A stretch of 64,000 nt of DNA from Candidatus Zixiibacteriota bacterium (GCA_016933695.1 JAFGAL010000030.1:124001-188000), one strand, 5' to 3'; positions 19,801 through 28,174 are shown, counted from the stretch's first letter. The notes: generated by a model not told the origin, from the letters alone. Numbers and translations are program-made.

Positions 19801-21876
19801 ACCCACAACTGGTTGATGGACGGCATGCTCACCTGCGAGGAAGACGCTTCTGATTTCTATTTCGCGATCGCTCGCGAAAACTTCGTGAACGTCTACAATG
19901 CCGATACCGGTGAACAACTCTGGCACCGTCGCTTCAATGACCTCGATGGCTATCGCGGTCATCGTATTGCTCCGATTATGGATGATGGTCACGTGATTGT
20001 GGGATTTGGCTGGAAATTGATCTGTCTGACCAATCAGACCGATCGTGCTCGCCTTAATATCCTCAATTACAAGATCACCGTTCCGGTGGAATTCGGCGGC
20101 ACTACCAGTGAAAACATAACCTTCCCATCCGCTTTCAACAACACCGGGTGTGCTCCGCTCACCGTCAATAGTGTGACTATTGCCGATGGTGGAGACCTGA
20201 TCCCGCCGGTTGCTGTTGCGTACACCGGTGAAGATCGTGCGGAAAGAATGCAGGTCAAGATTGGCAAGATGGGTGACCAGGCCGCCAATCTGGTGAAATC
20301 GGTCAGCGACCTGTCCGATATCGTCACCGAAGACATGCGCCTTTCCCGCAACCTGTCCTCGTATGCGCCTCCGGCATGGATCAACTACGTTGTGTCCCCG
20401 GCTCCGGGAACCATTGTCAATCCGGGTGACCCGGATAGGAGCATTGTCATCAACGTGGATGCGACCCAGATTACCAGAGGTCTGCATTCTTTCTATGCTT
20501 TGATTGATACCGACGACCCGGATTACTTCCTTGATTATGCCTATATGGACAACCCGGCCGACTACCTCGTGCCGGAAATCATGCTGTCAATCCAGGGTGG
20601 TTGCTTGTATGATGCCATTGAATACCTGGAGTTTGGTGATGTGACCGGCGGTAATGAAAACATCGCCAGAATCTTCAACTCCGGTAAGCTTGCTGATGGT
20701 GACCTCACCGACAACTTGAACATTGAAGGTGACGGCGCATCCTTCTGGCAGGCTGGTGTGATTTTTGGTGTCGGCCCGAAACGCAATGCGTTCCATGTCG
20801 ACAACTGGCACGGCTATGACTGGGAATATCGCGGCCTCCTGGCAGATACCCAGTGTGATGACCCTGACGAGTGCGAAATGGGCCATGAAGTGAATGCGCT
20901 TCTCGGCTACATCTCCACCGACCAGGGTGCCAACTATGATCCGGTGTATGGCGAAGTGGTTACTTATTCCTTCATCGACTCGGTGCCGAACTTCTTCGAT
21001 ACGCTGTCCCAGGATCCCGCAAAGTGGAACTGGCAGTTCGAAGAGGATAACGGATTCCCGCCGCCGTACGATGATACCTTGACCATGGGCTTTAAGGTCT
21101 GTGCCAAGGCCATCGGCGTGTACGATGTTCCGGAACTGGCCAACTTCGTCCTGTTCCGCTATGCGATGTTCAGTCGCTATGGCGTGGCTCAGCCGAATCT
21201 CTATGCTGGTGCCTTCGTTGACTATGACGTGCTGCCGAACAACAAGGCTAACGTCATGGGCTATGACAAGGATCACTCGGTGGCGTTCTGCTTCGATTGC
21301 ACCAATCCTGATCGCGGCTTCGGCTTTGTGAAAGTCCCGTTTGGCGGCTGCTACGAGCCTCTGCTCAATGCCCGGTCGCTGACCGCGCTTCAGGCCGCGT
21401 GGAACGATTCCGATATCTGGATGGATTCTCTCTACAACTGGATGTCCGCGTGGGACTATCAGTTGAATCACCAGCCCGGTATCATTCCGTGCAATCCCGA
21501 TGCGAATGATCGTGACGGATTTATCACCTTCGGTCACTTCCCGCTGGGCGCGACGGATACTACCGTCATCGCGTTTGCCAACTTCGGCAAATTCGCCGAT
21601 GCCGATGGTTCCGATCCGGCCGAATACTTCGACCTGGCCAACATGGTCAACAAGTGGTGCGGATTTGGTCGTGGTGACGTCAACAACGACGGCGCTATCA
21701 ATCTCGTCGATATCATTTATCTGGCCAATTCCGTCAATGGCGGAAATGGCCCGTATCCGTTTGAGTATCTCGGCGACGTAGATGCCAACGGTGTTATTAA
21801 TTCCATAGACGTGCAGTATCTGATCGACTACTACTTTAACGGTGGTTTCGATCCGATCGGAGCTTGGACGCTCTAA
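16855..21876 (+). CDS. Giant secreted protein: N-terminal repeat domains, PQQ-like propeller, dockerin-like C-terminus
   Basis: The 1673-residue protein starts at ATG 16855 with a near-perfect AAGGAGG seven bases upstream and has a signal peptide (to about residue 27). Residues ~70-600 hold three related ~170-residue beta domains (recurring YYWTxPDxY, RFTS/RITP, LSDDGS and DWGxDxNF segments). Residues ~600-1060 form a PQQ/BamB-like propeller with repeats such as GDVYGVNALTGAPLWGS and GDVIALDPADGSQVWSM. A mixed beta region with a BACON- or ASPM-like segment (~1065-1260) follows, and then a ~330-residue domain. A dockerin-like pair (GDVNNDGAINLVDIIYLANS; GDVDANGVINSIDVQYLIDY) ends the chain. 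The function is unknown. The strong translation signal suggests an abundant surface protein. Confidence 0.88.
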   Translation: MLLNKKLTIAVLTLGLLLTLGSAAFSSDSPKKPTPDYPLAYETYNPNAPKVADLKMATKPIEVFDRPVPAVALATPMTVLPPDYFCEFIDYSGGASAYYWTLPDDTYPIENYLMRITPEEGYNCTLLTVCIGVYGPALVGAPDMWVLLYDGSLNPIDSILVDNSELPDAGSAGYVCADFSTLNAGGPFVFSNEEFYIGCAVSQNDPGDVLAFLSDDGSSATDRHVFALWGGWYSWSGDYAFLFGADLCCDRIPFTDCYRQEYWTSDYYYWTQPDAYGDDYFNMRFTSAGPETLMAVGVAMFSNPLYFEPIGTPDLDVFVWGDDGFGFPDTTNVIFQTTIPFASIVYFPDWNHVDLSALNIVVQGDYHVGWSTNDVSGGTLAGLSDDGSEGTGRSSELYVDTWGSMLNDWGVDVNFLIYADLCKDEFSDCRNIAYYGAPARAFYAPDRYGDIGYYVRYTPLGEGCRLETFWYALYWPGTQASWPRYTENSQLQVFAADGSNALPGTVLGTIDLLPADYFAVPGYYAFNQRSFHDQNIRFDADIWCGIESFATDTLTGISVLADDWDVNPLGRSCENWAGFFGYMTDDWGADCNFFMDIDVCCVPIPAIPCAAGEDWPTMGKSFARTNHSLNSVGDAQCNLTKAWEADLGQVMAFASPVIWQDTILGVWLDRVATVDINTGAILKIKYAGDFGGFVLASGLLETPTIFNFDAYGVTKTYAYVTGGGARAMSCFDLATLDTVWSRGFSVHGTNTFTWNCCVIVDVGGVPVLVYSSDDGDVYGVNALTGAPLWGSDPTGSYRSVGGAVTRSITTDGDLVFIGRDLNVTYGDVIALDPADGSQVWSMYDVNGGLLGGTVVPAKDYPGNEGFYAGIAFDEFFVGGQLYTASSYDPADNSSPVQDGGVMYSINPATGTVNWVQLATGGLASSYAAPAVDASRIIFQGWTPWTNSGQRRGPIAYFKGTGTEAWFNTTDNPGVYDADDGGATHNWLMDGMLTCEEDASDFYFAIARENFVNVYNADTGEQLWHRRFNDLDGYRGHRIAPIMDDGHVIVGFGWKLICLTNQTDRARLNILNYKITVPVEFGGTTSENITFPSAFNNTGCAPLTVNSVTIADGGDLIPPVAVAYTGEDRAERMQVKIGKMGDQAANLVKSVSDLSDIVTEDMRLSRNLSSYAPPAWINYVVSPAPGTIVNPGDPDRSIVINVDATQITRGLHSFYALIDTDDPDYFLDYAYMDNPADYLVPEIMLSIQGGCLYDAIEYLEFGDVTGGNENIARIFNSGKLADGDLTDNLNIEGDGASFWQAGVIFGVGPKRNAFHVDNWHGYDWEYRGLLADTQCDDPDECEMGHEVNALLGYISTDQGANYDPVYGEVVTYSFIDSVPNFFDTLSQDPAKWNWQFEEDNGFPPPYDDTLTMGFKVCAKAIGVYDVPELANFVLFRYAMFSRYGVAQPNLYAGAFVDYDVLPNNKANVMGYDKDHSVAFCFDCTNPDRGFGFVKVPFGGCYEPLLNARSLTALQAAWNDSDIWMDSLYNWMSAWDYQLNHQPGIIPCNPDANDRDGFITFGHFPLGATDTTVIAFANFGKFADADGSDPAEYFDLANMVNKWCGFGRGDVNNDGAINLVDIIYLANSVNGGNGPYPFEYLGDVDANGVINSIDVQYLIDYYFNGGFDPIGAWTL

Positions 21877-21901
21877 TCGGCATCCAGGTATACACACGCC
21901 A

Positions 21902-21934
21902 GGGAGCAGGATTCATCCTGCTCCCTCTTTTTTT
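21902..21934 (+). terminator. Strong intrinsic terminator
   Basis: A perfect 11-bp stem (GGGAGCAGGAT / ATCCTGCTCCC) with a 2-nt spacer, then CTCTTTTTTT-like tail, 26 bp after the stop of the 1673-residue protein gene. Confidence 0.92.
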
Positions 21935-22394
21935 ACCCATCTCCGGCCGGTATCTCCGCAGGGGAGACTCCATCCTGTGTATAAAAATGCCTTGAACACC
22001 TTTGCCGGGCGACAATCGGCCGGCAGAGACGGCTGGCTGTTGGCCGGCCATTAGCTGATCCATGTGCCCGGCCGGCGGAGACATAACCCGTCAGCTGGTT
22101 TATTTCTTGCCGCCGATAGAATATTTCTTGACCCCGCCAATTGTGACCGCTATACTCTTATTAATACGATGCCTCCTGTTTGACTTTTACCGGACAGGTT
22201 ATACTCCCTCCGATCAAAGCTAATCCGGCGGCAGGGCAAACGTGAAAATGGGCAAGACTGTTTGAAGCGGGAACAATAATTATATTCAACGGTTTTGCAG
22301 GTATGAATCGGAGCGATTATCAAACAATACATGAAGGCAGGACACGCGGAGGGTGTGGTTCATCCTGCACAATATGGCTTATTAGGGATTATTC
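21935..22394. other. Intergenic region with a promoter
   Basis: No gene is seen. A promoter-like pair TTGACC (22128-22133), 17 bp, TATACT (22151-22156) points toward the ketoacyl-synthase-like gene. The rest shows only GC-rich imperfect repeats (GGCCGGC). Confidence 0.45.
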
Positions 22395-23546
22395 ATGACT
22401 GGTATGATAGGATTTGGCATGCGTATCGGCGGGATTGCCGCGTATGCACCGCGGTTTCGGATAACCAACCGCCGCATTTCCGCTCGACTCCGCATGGAAC
22501 GGATGCGGGTCAACCGGGAAAATCGATTCAAGGGGCTGGAACAGCTCGACAAAAAACAGGAAAAAGTCTATAAAACCAGCGACCGCTGGATTCAGCGGTT
22601 TATCGGATTCAAGGAGCGGCGTTTCGCCGCCGATGACGAGGCGACTATCGACCTCGCCGCCCGCGCCGCGAACCTGCTTCTGGAAAAAACCGGCATTCCC
22701 GCCGGCGATATCGATGGCGTCGTATTCGGCACCGTCACCCCCTCGTATCTCAACAGCCCGCCCGATTCCTCGCTTTTGCAGGATCGGCTGGGTGTTTCCT
22801 CGTCCAACGGCGATCAATCCCCGCGTGAATTCCACTGCATTGACTGCTCGCTGGCCTGCAGTACCTGGGTGGCCTCATTGCGTCATGCCTATTTATTGAT
22901 CTCCACCGGCGCCGCAAAAAATATCGTCGTGATTGGCGCCGATAAAATGAGCAGTACCATCAACTGGCGCGACCGCGCCTTTGCCACCGTTCTCGGCGAT
23001 GCCGGCACCGCCACGCTGTGCTCCGTCGTCCCGCCCGAAGAGGACTGGTTCGACCGCAACAACTTCTGGAACTGGTCGCGCGGATCCGACGGACAGGTGA
23101 TTGTCACCCCGAAGGGGGGATCGAGTCAGCCCGTCAGCAGTATGGATGATATCACCGAGTATCGCAACAAACTGACTATGGACGGTGCGCTGGTGAAAGA
23201 GCGCATGGTGCCGCTGGTCGGCGGACCGGGAATCGACGCCGCCCTGCAAAAGGCCGGCTGGAACATGGACATGCTCGATATCGCCATTCTGCACGAAGCC
23301 AACCTGGTCATGAACGAGGACATTATCAATCGTTGGCGCAAAAACGGCTTCAAGGGACAAATCCTGACTGCCGATGGCATGTTCGGCAACACCACCTCGG
23401 CCACCATCCCGCTGGCGATGGCGCTTCACGGCGACCAGTTGCAGGTCGGACGACGCTTTTTATGGTTTGCGTTCGGCGGAGGACTCTCGGCCGCAAGCGT
23501 CCTGGGCGAAATCAAACACCCGATCATCACCACCGCCGAGGTGTAG
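22395..23546 (+). CDS. Ketoacyl-ACP synthase III-like enzyme (thiolase fold)
   Basis: The 383-residue protein belongs to the FabH/KAS III-like thiolase superfamily, which joins acyl thioesters by decarboxylative or direct Claisen condensation. The Cys-His-Asn triad is visible: Cys in CIDCSLACST, His in ILHEANLVMN, and Asn in GNTTSATIPL. A terminal glycine-rich FGGGLSAASVLG motif is present. An unusual charged insertion (RLRMERMRVNRENRFKG) follows the first strand, before the usual TSDxWIxRxxGxxERR region. ATG 22395 has AGGGA upstream; ATG 22419 (MRIGGIAAY) is also plausible. It stands alone rather than in a fatty acid operon, so a specialised role (hydrocarbon, polyketide or lipid head-chain synthesis) is possible. 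Confidence 0.85.
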   Translation: MTGMIGFGMRIGGIAAYAPRFRITNRRISARLRMERMRVNRENRFKGLEQLDKKQEKVYKTSDRWIQRFIGFKERRFAADDEATIDLAARAANLLLEKTGIPAGDIDGVVFGTVTPSYLNSPPDSSLLQDRLGVSSSNGDQSPREFHCIDCSLACSTWVASLRHAYLLISTGAAKNIVVIGADKMSSTINWRDRAFATVLGDAGTATLCSVVPPEEDWFDRNNFWNWSRGSDGQVIVTPKGGSSQPVSSMDDITEYRNKLTMDGALVKERMVPLVGGPGIDAALQKAGWNMDMLDIAILHEANLVMNEDIINRWRKNGFKGQILTADGMFGNTTSATIPLAMALHGDQLQVGRRFLWFAFGGGLSAASVLGEIKHPIITTAEV

Positions 23547-23649
23547 GGCATCGGCTCTGACCCATTGGATTTCCGACGACCTTATTTCCGATGATGCAAA
23601 AACCTGCTTGCATCACGCAATCCAATCATGTAATTTATCCTCATTGCTT

Positions 23650-23735
23650 GCCGGAGTGGTGGAATTGGTAGACACCAGGGACTTAAAATCCCTTGTACTG
23701 TAAAGTACGTGCCGGTTCGAGTCCGGCCTCCGGCA
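23650..23735 (+). tRNA. tRNA-Leu (anticodon TAA)
   Basis: An 86-nt gene with acceptor GCCGGAG / CTCCGGC, discriminator A, anticodon loop CTTAAAA (anticodon TAA), a long variable arm as expected for leucine, and T-loop GGTTCGAGTCC. CCA is not encoded. Confidence 0.96.
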
Positions 23736-23756
23736 GTTGTTTACCCTCATTTTTGC

Positions 23757-23784
23757 TTGACAGGTGGGCAATATCGGCTATATT
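23757..23784 (+). promoter_or_regulatory. Sigma-70 promoter of the first small dockerin gene
   Basis: TTGACA (23757-23762), 16 bp, TATATT (23779-23784), giving a leader of about 120 nt before ATG 23910. Confidence 0.7.
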
Positions 23785-23909
23785 TAATAAGCATCGTTTG
23801 ATTTATCCTCTTTTGGCCGATACAATATGTCTAACGAAAGGTAGGCTCGCATCTTTCCGTTGCTAACGCGTAAACCAGCGTAACGCAAACTTTTAGCGAA
23901 GGGAAGACT

Positions 23910-24857
23910 ATGTTTCTCACCCGTCTGTTGCAGTCTGCCGCCTATCAATACCTGTCTGTCATCATCGCGATCGTTCTTCTCGGTATCCCGGCGGCCGCCC
24001 AGGACCGCGCCTTTGAGTTATGGGCCGGCGATGTGATCGCTGTTTCCGGCCAGCAAAACATCGAGTTTCCCATATACATGCGCAACACCTCCGACACTAT
24101 CGTCGGCGTGCAATTCTGGCTTATCATGAGTAATCCCGATCTGGTGGAGTTCACATTCGACTCCATTATTACCGAGGGCATGCTCCTGGAAAACTGGGGA
24201 TATACCATCTCCTCGCTCGGCGGTCAAAACCATGACTTCTATATCGTCGCCGGGGCCGGCGATCCGCCGAGTTACCCCGATGCCATCCTGCCGCAGGACG
24301 GCAGTATCCCCCTGCTGAAAATCATGGCCGATGCCTACACCGTCCCCGACACGCTTACCGACAGCGTCGCGGTCCAGCATTTTATTGTTGAGAACCTGAG
24401 TCATTTCTGCTTTGCCGACAAGTACGGCAACAGTGTCGGCATTCGCATCGACACTGTCCCCGATACCAGCTGGTGGGAATGTACCGTCTGGGCCGATCCT
24501 CCCAATGAGGAGATCTGTCTGAACTGGGAACGCATCTCCGCACCGCCCGCCGACTCATTCAGTATCGAAGACATCGTCGTCTCCAGTCTGGACACGACCA
24601 TCGCACGGGTCACCGACGGCAGTATGATCGTCCTGCCGTGCGGCGATGCCAACTGCGACCGCTCGGTCAACCTGCTGGATATTCTCGAGTTTATCGATGT
24701 GCTGTACGGCCAGGGCAAAGACGACCAGTTCGAGCTTCTGCCCGCCGCGGATGCCAATGGTGACGGTCAAGTCAACCTGCTCGACATTTTATTCCTGATC
24801 GACCATCTTTACGGTGATCCCCCGGGCCCGCCCCCGATTTGCCCGGGAGTGTACTAA
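23910..24857 (+). CDS. Secreted cohesin-like plus dockerin-like protein
   Basis: The 315-residue protein has a signal peptide ending near AAAQ (residues 1-31) and a ~150-residue beta domain. That domain starts ELWAGDVIAVSGQQNIEFPI and contains VGVQFWLIMSNPDLVEF, a pattern typical of cohesin-type folds. A C-terminal dockerin-like pair follows (GDANCDRSVNLLDILEFIDV; DANGDGQVNLLDILFLIDHL), ending GDPPGPPPICPGVY. It is followed by a terminator and then by a paralogue, so the pair arose by duplication. Its role is unknown. If the fold is right, the protein may link to other dockerin proteins of this organism. Confidence 0.82.
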   Translation: MFLTRLLQSAAYQYLSVIIAIVLLGIPAAAQDRAFELWAGDVIAVSGQQNIEFPIYMRNTSDTIVGVQFWLIMSNPDLVEFTFDSIITEGMLLENWGYTISSLGGQNHDFYIVAGAGDPPSYPDAILPQDGSIPLLKIMADAYTVPDTLTDSVAVQHFIVENLSHFCFADKYGNSVGIRIDTVPDTSWWECTVWADPPNEEICLNWERISAPPADSFSIEDIVVSSLDTTIARVTDGSMIVLPCGDANCDRSVNLLDILEFIDVLYGQGKDDQFELLPAADANGDGQVNLLDILFLIDHLYGDPPGPPPICPGVY

Positions 24858-24877
24858 TAGCGAATTCAGTAAAGTAT

Positions 24878-24910
24878 CCGGGCATTGCCGATACAATGCC
24901 CGGCATTTTT
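24878..24910 (+). terminator. Intrinsic terminator
   Basis: A 10-bp stem CCGGGCATTG / CAATGCCCGG followed by CATTTTT, between the two paralogous dockerin genes. Confidence 0.88.
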
Positions 24911-24987
24911 ATTGACCGGACTATAAAAACGAAAGGTAACCCGCCGCGTATTGTGAATCGTTAAGGCACCAACCAATCATTAGGAGT

Positions 24988-26139
24988 ATGAACGTGTACG
25001 CAATCAACACCTTAACCTCACAATGTCGAAACGCCATGGTCATCATGGCCGTGATTGCGGTTTTATGTCCGGCGCTTGCGCCGGATGTCTTTGCGCAGGT
25101 CCCGGAAGTCGAATTGATCGTCGGTGACACCATCATCGGAGCCAATCCGACCCTGAATGTTTTTATGCGCAATTACCTTGATTCGGTCGAGAGTCTTCGT
25201 TTCTGGCTGAAACTCGACCGTCCCGATGTCGCGCGCTTCATATCCAACGGCGACACGCTGGTCGATACCACCTGGTGGCAATGCCTTGAGTGGATCGACT
25301 GGGATTGCATCGACTCGCTCGACGTTTCCGACAGCGTCCGCAACAACCCGGAATATCCGTACGACCGGATGTATATCGATACCCGCGTGTCGTTTTTCGA
25401 CGCTCTTGATACCGTTAATACCCTGATCAGCGGATGGGAGTATATCGATGTGCGCTCACTGGGGGGAGAGGGATACGACCTGCTGATACGGGCCACGGCC
25501 GATCTCGATGATCCCCTGACCACACCGGGAATCCCGCCGCAATACGGCACTGTCCCGCTGGTCAAACTGAATCTCGAGGCTCTGCCTCTGCCGCCGGGCG
25601 AGGATTTCGCCTATGCGAATGTTATAGTCGAGAAAGACATGATCGATCTGATGCCGATCTTCTGCAATGAAAACAATGACTCGCTGTGCGTGTACTGGCA
25701 CGATGTGCCCGATACCGCGTTCTACCGGTGTTACCTCTGGCTTCCGGTAGGCGAGGATGATTCCATCTGCGCCGGCTATGAACGCGTGTTCGAGCCGCCG
25801 TACGACTCCATTGATGTCCGGTATTTTTCCGAACCGTACCTTTACCTTTCCTGCTTTTATATTCAGGACGGGACCGTCATCATCGGCGTACCATTGTGGT
25901 CGGGCGATGCCAACGCGGACGGATCATACAACCTGCTCGACATCCTGATGATTATCCAGGAGTTGTACACGCCCGGCGGACTGGAACTGCCGACCTTCAA
26001 TATCGATTTCAACTGCGACTGCGAGGGAAACCTGCTGGATGTTCTTGCCATGATAGACTGGCTGTACAGCGAACCGCCTCACTCTGCCCGGTCCTGTACC
26101 ATCATCGAGTGGGAAGCCAAATGCGGACCCATTGAATAG
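24988..26139 (+). CDS. Secreted dockerin-like protein, paralogue of the preceding gene
   Basis: The 383-residue protein starts at ATG 24988 with TAGGAG five bases upstream. A signal peptide ends near VFAQ (residue 37). The N-terminal domain (VELIVGDTIIGANPTLNVFM; SVESLRFWLKLDRPDVARF) corresponds to the cohesin-like domain of the upstream gene but carries a long insertion rich in Trp, Asp and Cys. A dockerin-like pair lies at residues ~305-362 (GDANADGSYNLLDILMIIQE; CDCEGNLLDVLAMIDWLYSE), with extra cysteines around it. The final 20 residues include CTIIEWEAKC and could form a disulfide-closed end. The function is unknown. Confidence 0.82.
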   Translation: MNVYAINTLTSQCRNAMVIMAVIAVLCPALAPDVFAQVPEVELIVGDTIIGANPTLNVFMRNYLDSVESLRFWLKLDRPDVARFISNGDTLVDTTWWQCLEWIDWDCIDSLDVSDSVRNNPEYPYDRMYIDTRVSFFDALDTVNTLISGWEYIDVRSLGGEGYDLLIRATADLDDPLTTPGIPPQYGTVPLVKLNLEALPLPPGEDFAYANVIVEKDMIDLMPIFCNENNDSLCVYWHDVPDTAFYRCYLWLPVGEDDSICAGYERVFEPPYDSIDVRYFSEPYLYLSCFYIQDGTVIIGVPLWSGDANADGSYNLLDILMIIQELYTPGGLELPTFNIDFNCDCEGNLLDVLAMIDWLYSEPPHSARSCTIIEWEAKCGPIE

Positions 26140-26167
26140 TCGGGAAGACCGCACCGCTTCGAATCAC

Positions 26168-26195
26168 GCCCGCCGCGACCCGGCGGGCTTTTTTT
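26168..26195 (+). terminator. Strong intrinsic terminator
   Basis: GCCCGCCG / CGGCGGGC stem with a CGACC loop and a seven-T tail, 28 bp after the second dockerin gene. Confidence 0.92.
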
Positions 26196-26259
26196 ATTTC
26201 CGGGCCGCGTTTAACATCGTATGTTTCCGCCGAAACCCATCAGACCGACGGAGATGAGC

Positions 26260-27090
26260 ATGGTCGACATTTCTCTTATGACAAAAGCTGACATCCCATT
26301 CGCCGCCGAGCTCTCCGAGATGGAGCGCTGGGGGGATCTTGAGGTCGATTATCATCGGATCTACGGATTCGAACCCGAGGGATGCTTCATCGCGCGTGAG
26401 GACGAACGTCGCGTCGGGATGATCACCTCGATCACCTACGGCGATTACGCCTTCCTCGCCAATCTGATCGTCAGCCGTGACTGCCGCGGACGCGGAATCG
26501 GCACCGAACTGATGAAACGCGTCATCTATTATGTCCGCTCCCGCGACATCGAAAATATCGAACTCGACGGGGAGATACGGGCGGTGCCAATCTATCGTCG
26601 TCTCGGATTCAAGGACAAATATCTCTCCCTGCGCTTCCTTCGCCGTCCGTCCGAATACGAATCAACCACCGTGACCGTCAATGTTCCCACGGTCGACCGT
26701 GTGGTCGAGTTCGACCACACCATGACCGGCCTCAAACGGGGACGGGTGATTCGTCGCTTCTGCGAAGAGTTTGCCCGTGACGTGTATGTCGTCGGCGACG
26801 GCGGCATCGACGCCTACGCGATTGTCCGCCCGGCCGAGCGGGGAGTCCGCTGTATCGGCCCGGCGGTGGCGAAAAACGCCGAGGATTTCGAATCGCTTAT
26901 CCGCGCCATTGTCGGCCGCTACCATGATCATGCGCTGACCATCGGTGTCCCTGAGGTCTCCCGCGATGCGGTGACCATATTGTTGGCGCACGGCTTCTGT
27001 TATACCCAACCGTCACTGCGGATGTATGTCGGCGACCGCCTGGACTACGAGAAACACATCTGTGCCATCACCGCCCCCAACAAGGGGTGA
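26260..27090 (+). CDS. GNAT-family N-acetyltransferase
   Basis: The 276-residue protein has an N-terminal GNAT domain: acetyl-CoA-binding motif A is seen as LIVSRDCRGRGIGTELMKRV, followed by motif B (IPIYRRLGFKDKY-like, here VPIYRRLGF). The C-terminal ~130 residues resemble the second half of two-domain GNAT proteins, with DAYAIVRPAERGVRCIGPAVA. Such enzymes move an acetyl group to an amine; the substrate is unknown. ATG 26260 is chosen because CGGAG lies seven bases upstream; ATG 26221 and ATG 26254 are alternatives. Confidence 0.87.
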   Translation: MVDISLMTKADIPFAAELSEMERWGDLEVDYHRIYGFEPEGCFIAREDERRVGMITSITYGDYAFLANLIVSRDCRGRGIGTELMKRVIYYVRSRDIENIELDGEIRAVPIYRRLGFKDKYLSLRFLRRPSEYESTTVTVNVPTVDRVVEFDHTMTGLKRGRVIRRFCEEFARDVYVVGDGGIDAYAIVRPAERGVRCIGPAVAKNAEDFESLIRAIVGRYHDHALTIGVPEVSRDAVTILLAHGFCYTQPSLRMYVGDRLDYEKHICAITAPNKG

Positions 27091-27102
27091 TATGACACGG
27101 CC

Positions 27103-27137
27103 GAGATTGCTTCGTCGCTGTCGCTTCTCGCAATGAC
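27103..27137. repeat. Dispersed palindromic repeat (GATTGCTTCGTC type)
   Basis: The stretch GAGATTGCTTCGTCGC ... CGCAATGAC forms an imperfect hairpin. From memory, very similar elements (CATTGCGAGGAGCGAAGCGA and relatives) are scattered between genes of many unrelated bacteria. It lies 48 bp outside the tRNA-Thr gene. Confidence 0.6.
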
Positions 27138-27180
27138 TTTTGGGGCCGTTATCCGGAGATGTGGGTGGTTGATTCCATAG

Positions 27181-27199
27181 AAAAAAGCCACCGTGCGGA
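27181..27199 (-). repeat. Left inverted repeat (tRNA-Thr 3' end)
   Basis: Read on the - strand this is TCCGCACGGTGGCTTTTTT, identical over 19 bp to 29674-29692 on the + strand. After one mismatch, TATGGA also matches in both. Confidence 0.85.
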
Positions 27200-27258
27200 A
27201 TCGAACCGCAGACCTGCTGATTACGAATCAGCTGCTCTACCAGCTGAGCTACGGTGGC
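27186..27258 (-). tRNA. tRNA-Thr (anticodon CGT)
   Basis: A 73-nt gene: acceptor GCCACCG / CGGTGGC, discriminator T, anticodon stem GCTGA/TCAGC with loop TTCGTAA, T-loop GGTTCGATTCC. CCA is not encoded, and six T follow directly and may terminate it. Its 3' 13 bases plus the T run recur in inverted orientation at 29674-29692. Confidence 0.96.
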
Positions 27259-27980
27259 TTGATTGCAGACGCAATATATACATCATTTTTCGGTAATTGT
27301 AAACGAAAATTTCGCTGTTTTGGCGCGATTCTATCGAGAATTCGAGAGATTATCAGGGCCGAAATCATGGCTTTGGGCCGCAATGTAAAAACAGGCATTT
27401 GAGCGTATTTCGGCGAATCACATGGTTGATTGTCATGGGATTGCGGAGATAAATCGGGCTTTTTAAAATGGGTTTGTTTTGTCGCGAGGTCGGTTTTTTG
27501 ATCGTTGTCATCGTCGTCTTCCTGTAATTGGCGGATATAGGTGAACAGGCGGCAGGCCAGATAATCCTGGTGACGACGATAGCGTTCGTAGCGAATGAGT
27601 TTCGCGATTTGGCTAGCTTTATCGATACATGCGGTTTTCGATGGGTTGGCAGACAGAATGAGGTCGCACAGGGAGGCGGCCAGGCGGTTTCTGGTGCGGA
27701 TGATGCGGTTGGCGCGCCAGACGCAATCGGCAACTTCGCGGGTGAGTCGTTCCTGAAACGAGTCGGTGGGGTTCAGCCGGTTGCGGATTTTATACAGGAG
27801 GCGATAGTATTTTTGTCGGTCTTCCCTGAGAGAGGGGGATTCGATGAGAACGGCATTGGTGAAGGCGCCGTGTTTGACGGCGTTCCTGGATGAGATCCGT
27901 TTGCCCCGGGCGGTTTTCGGCCCGGTCGATTTTCGGGCGTTACGCTGATTGGCATCGATTTGTTTTTGCGATACAGCCAT
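27249..27980 (-). CDS. Unknown protein with N-terminal KSTGPKT motif
   Basis: This 243-residue basic protein has the opening IDANQRNARKSTGPKTARGKRISSRNAVKHGAF. I recognise that motif from a widespread, uncharacterised family that recurs patchily in bacteria and is often present in several copies per genome. No catalytic motif or signal peptide is visible; the middle is helical and Arg-rich. GAGGTGA four to five bases before ATG 27980 supports the start. The last 10 bp overlap the 5' end of tRNA-Thr, so the C-terminal ~50 residues may be an extension acquired on insertion beside the tRNA. Base composition is poorer in GC than in flanking genes. Confidence 0.65.
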   Translation of the reverse strand: MAVSQKQIDANQRNARKSTGPKTARGKRISSRNAVKHGAFTNAVLIESPSLREDRQKYYRLLYKIRNRLNPTDSFQERLTREVADCVWRANRIIRTRNRLAASLCDLILSANPSKTACIDKASQIAKLIRYERYRRHQDYLACRLFTYIRQLQEDDDDNDQKTDLATKQTHFKKPDLSPQSHDNQPCDSPKYAQMPVFTLRPKAMISALIISRILDRIAPKQRNFRLQLPKNDVYIASAIKPP

Positions 27981-28174
27981 AGTTCACCTCATACTTTCTA
28001 TAAATAAGAGCGGTATCGCATTCACCATCGGTTTGGTAGGGAAAATGTGTTTTAGTGAAAGCATAAGATGTCGAAAGTCTACGACATTTCGACCGACGGA
28101 ACGCGACTTTGTCGAGTTCAAGACGCGGCGGGACAAAGAAAAGATGTAGCCTCGAATAGGCTTAAAGAGAGCCA

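Noticed and set aside
20587-21897. 436-residue antisense frame opposite the 1673-residue protein gene
   Set aside because: Same reason: it mirrors codon periodicity of the real gene, has no ribosome site or known domain, and runs into the terminator of the real gene.
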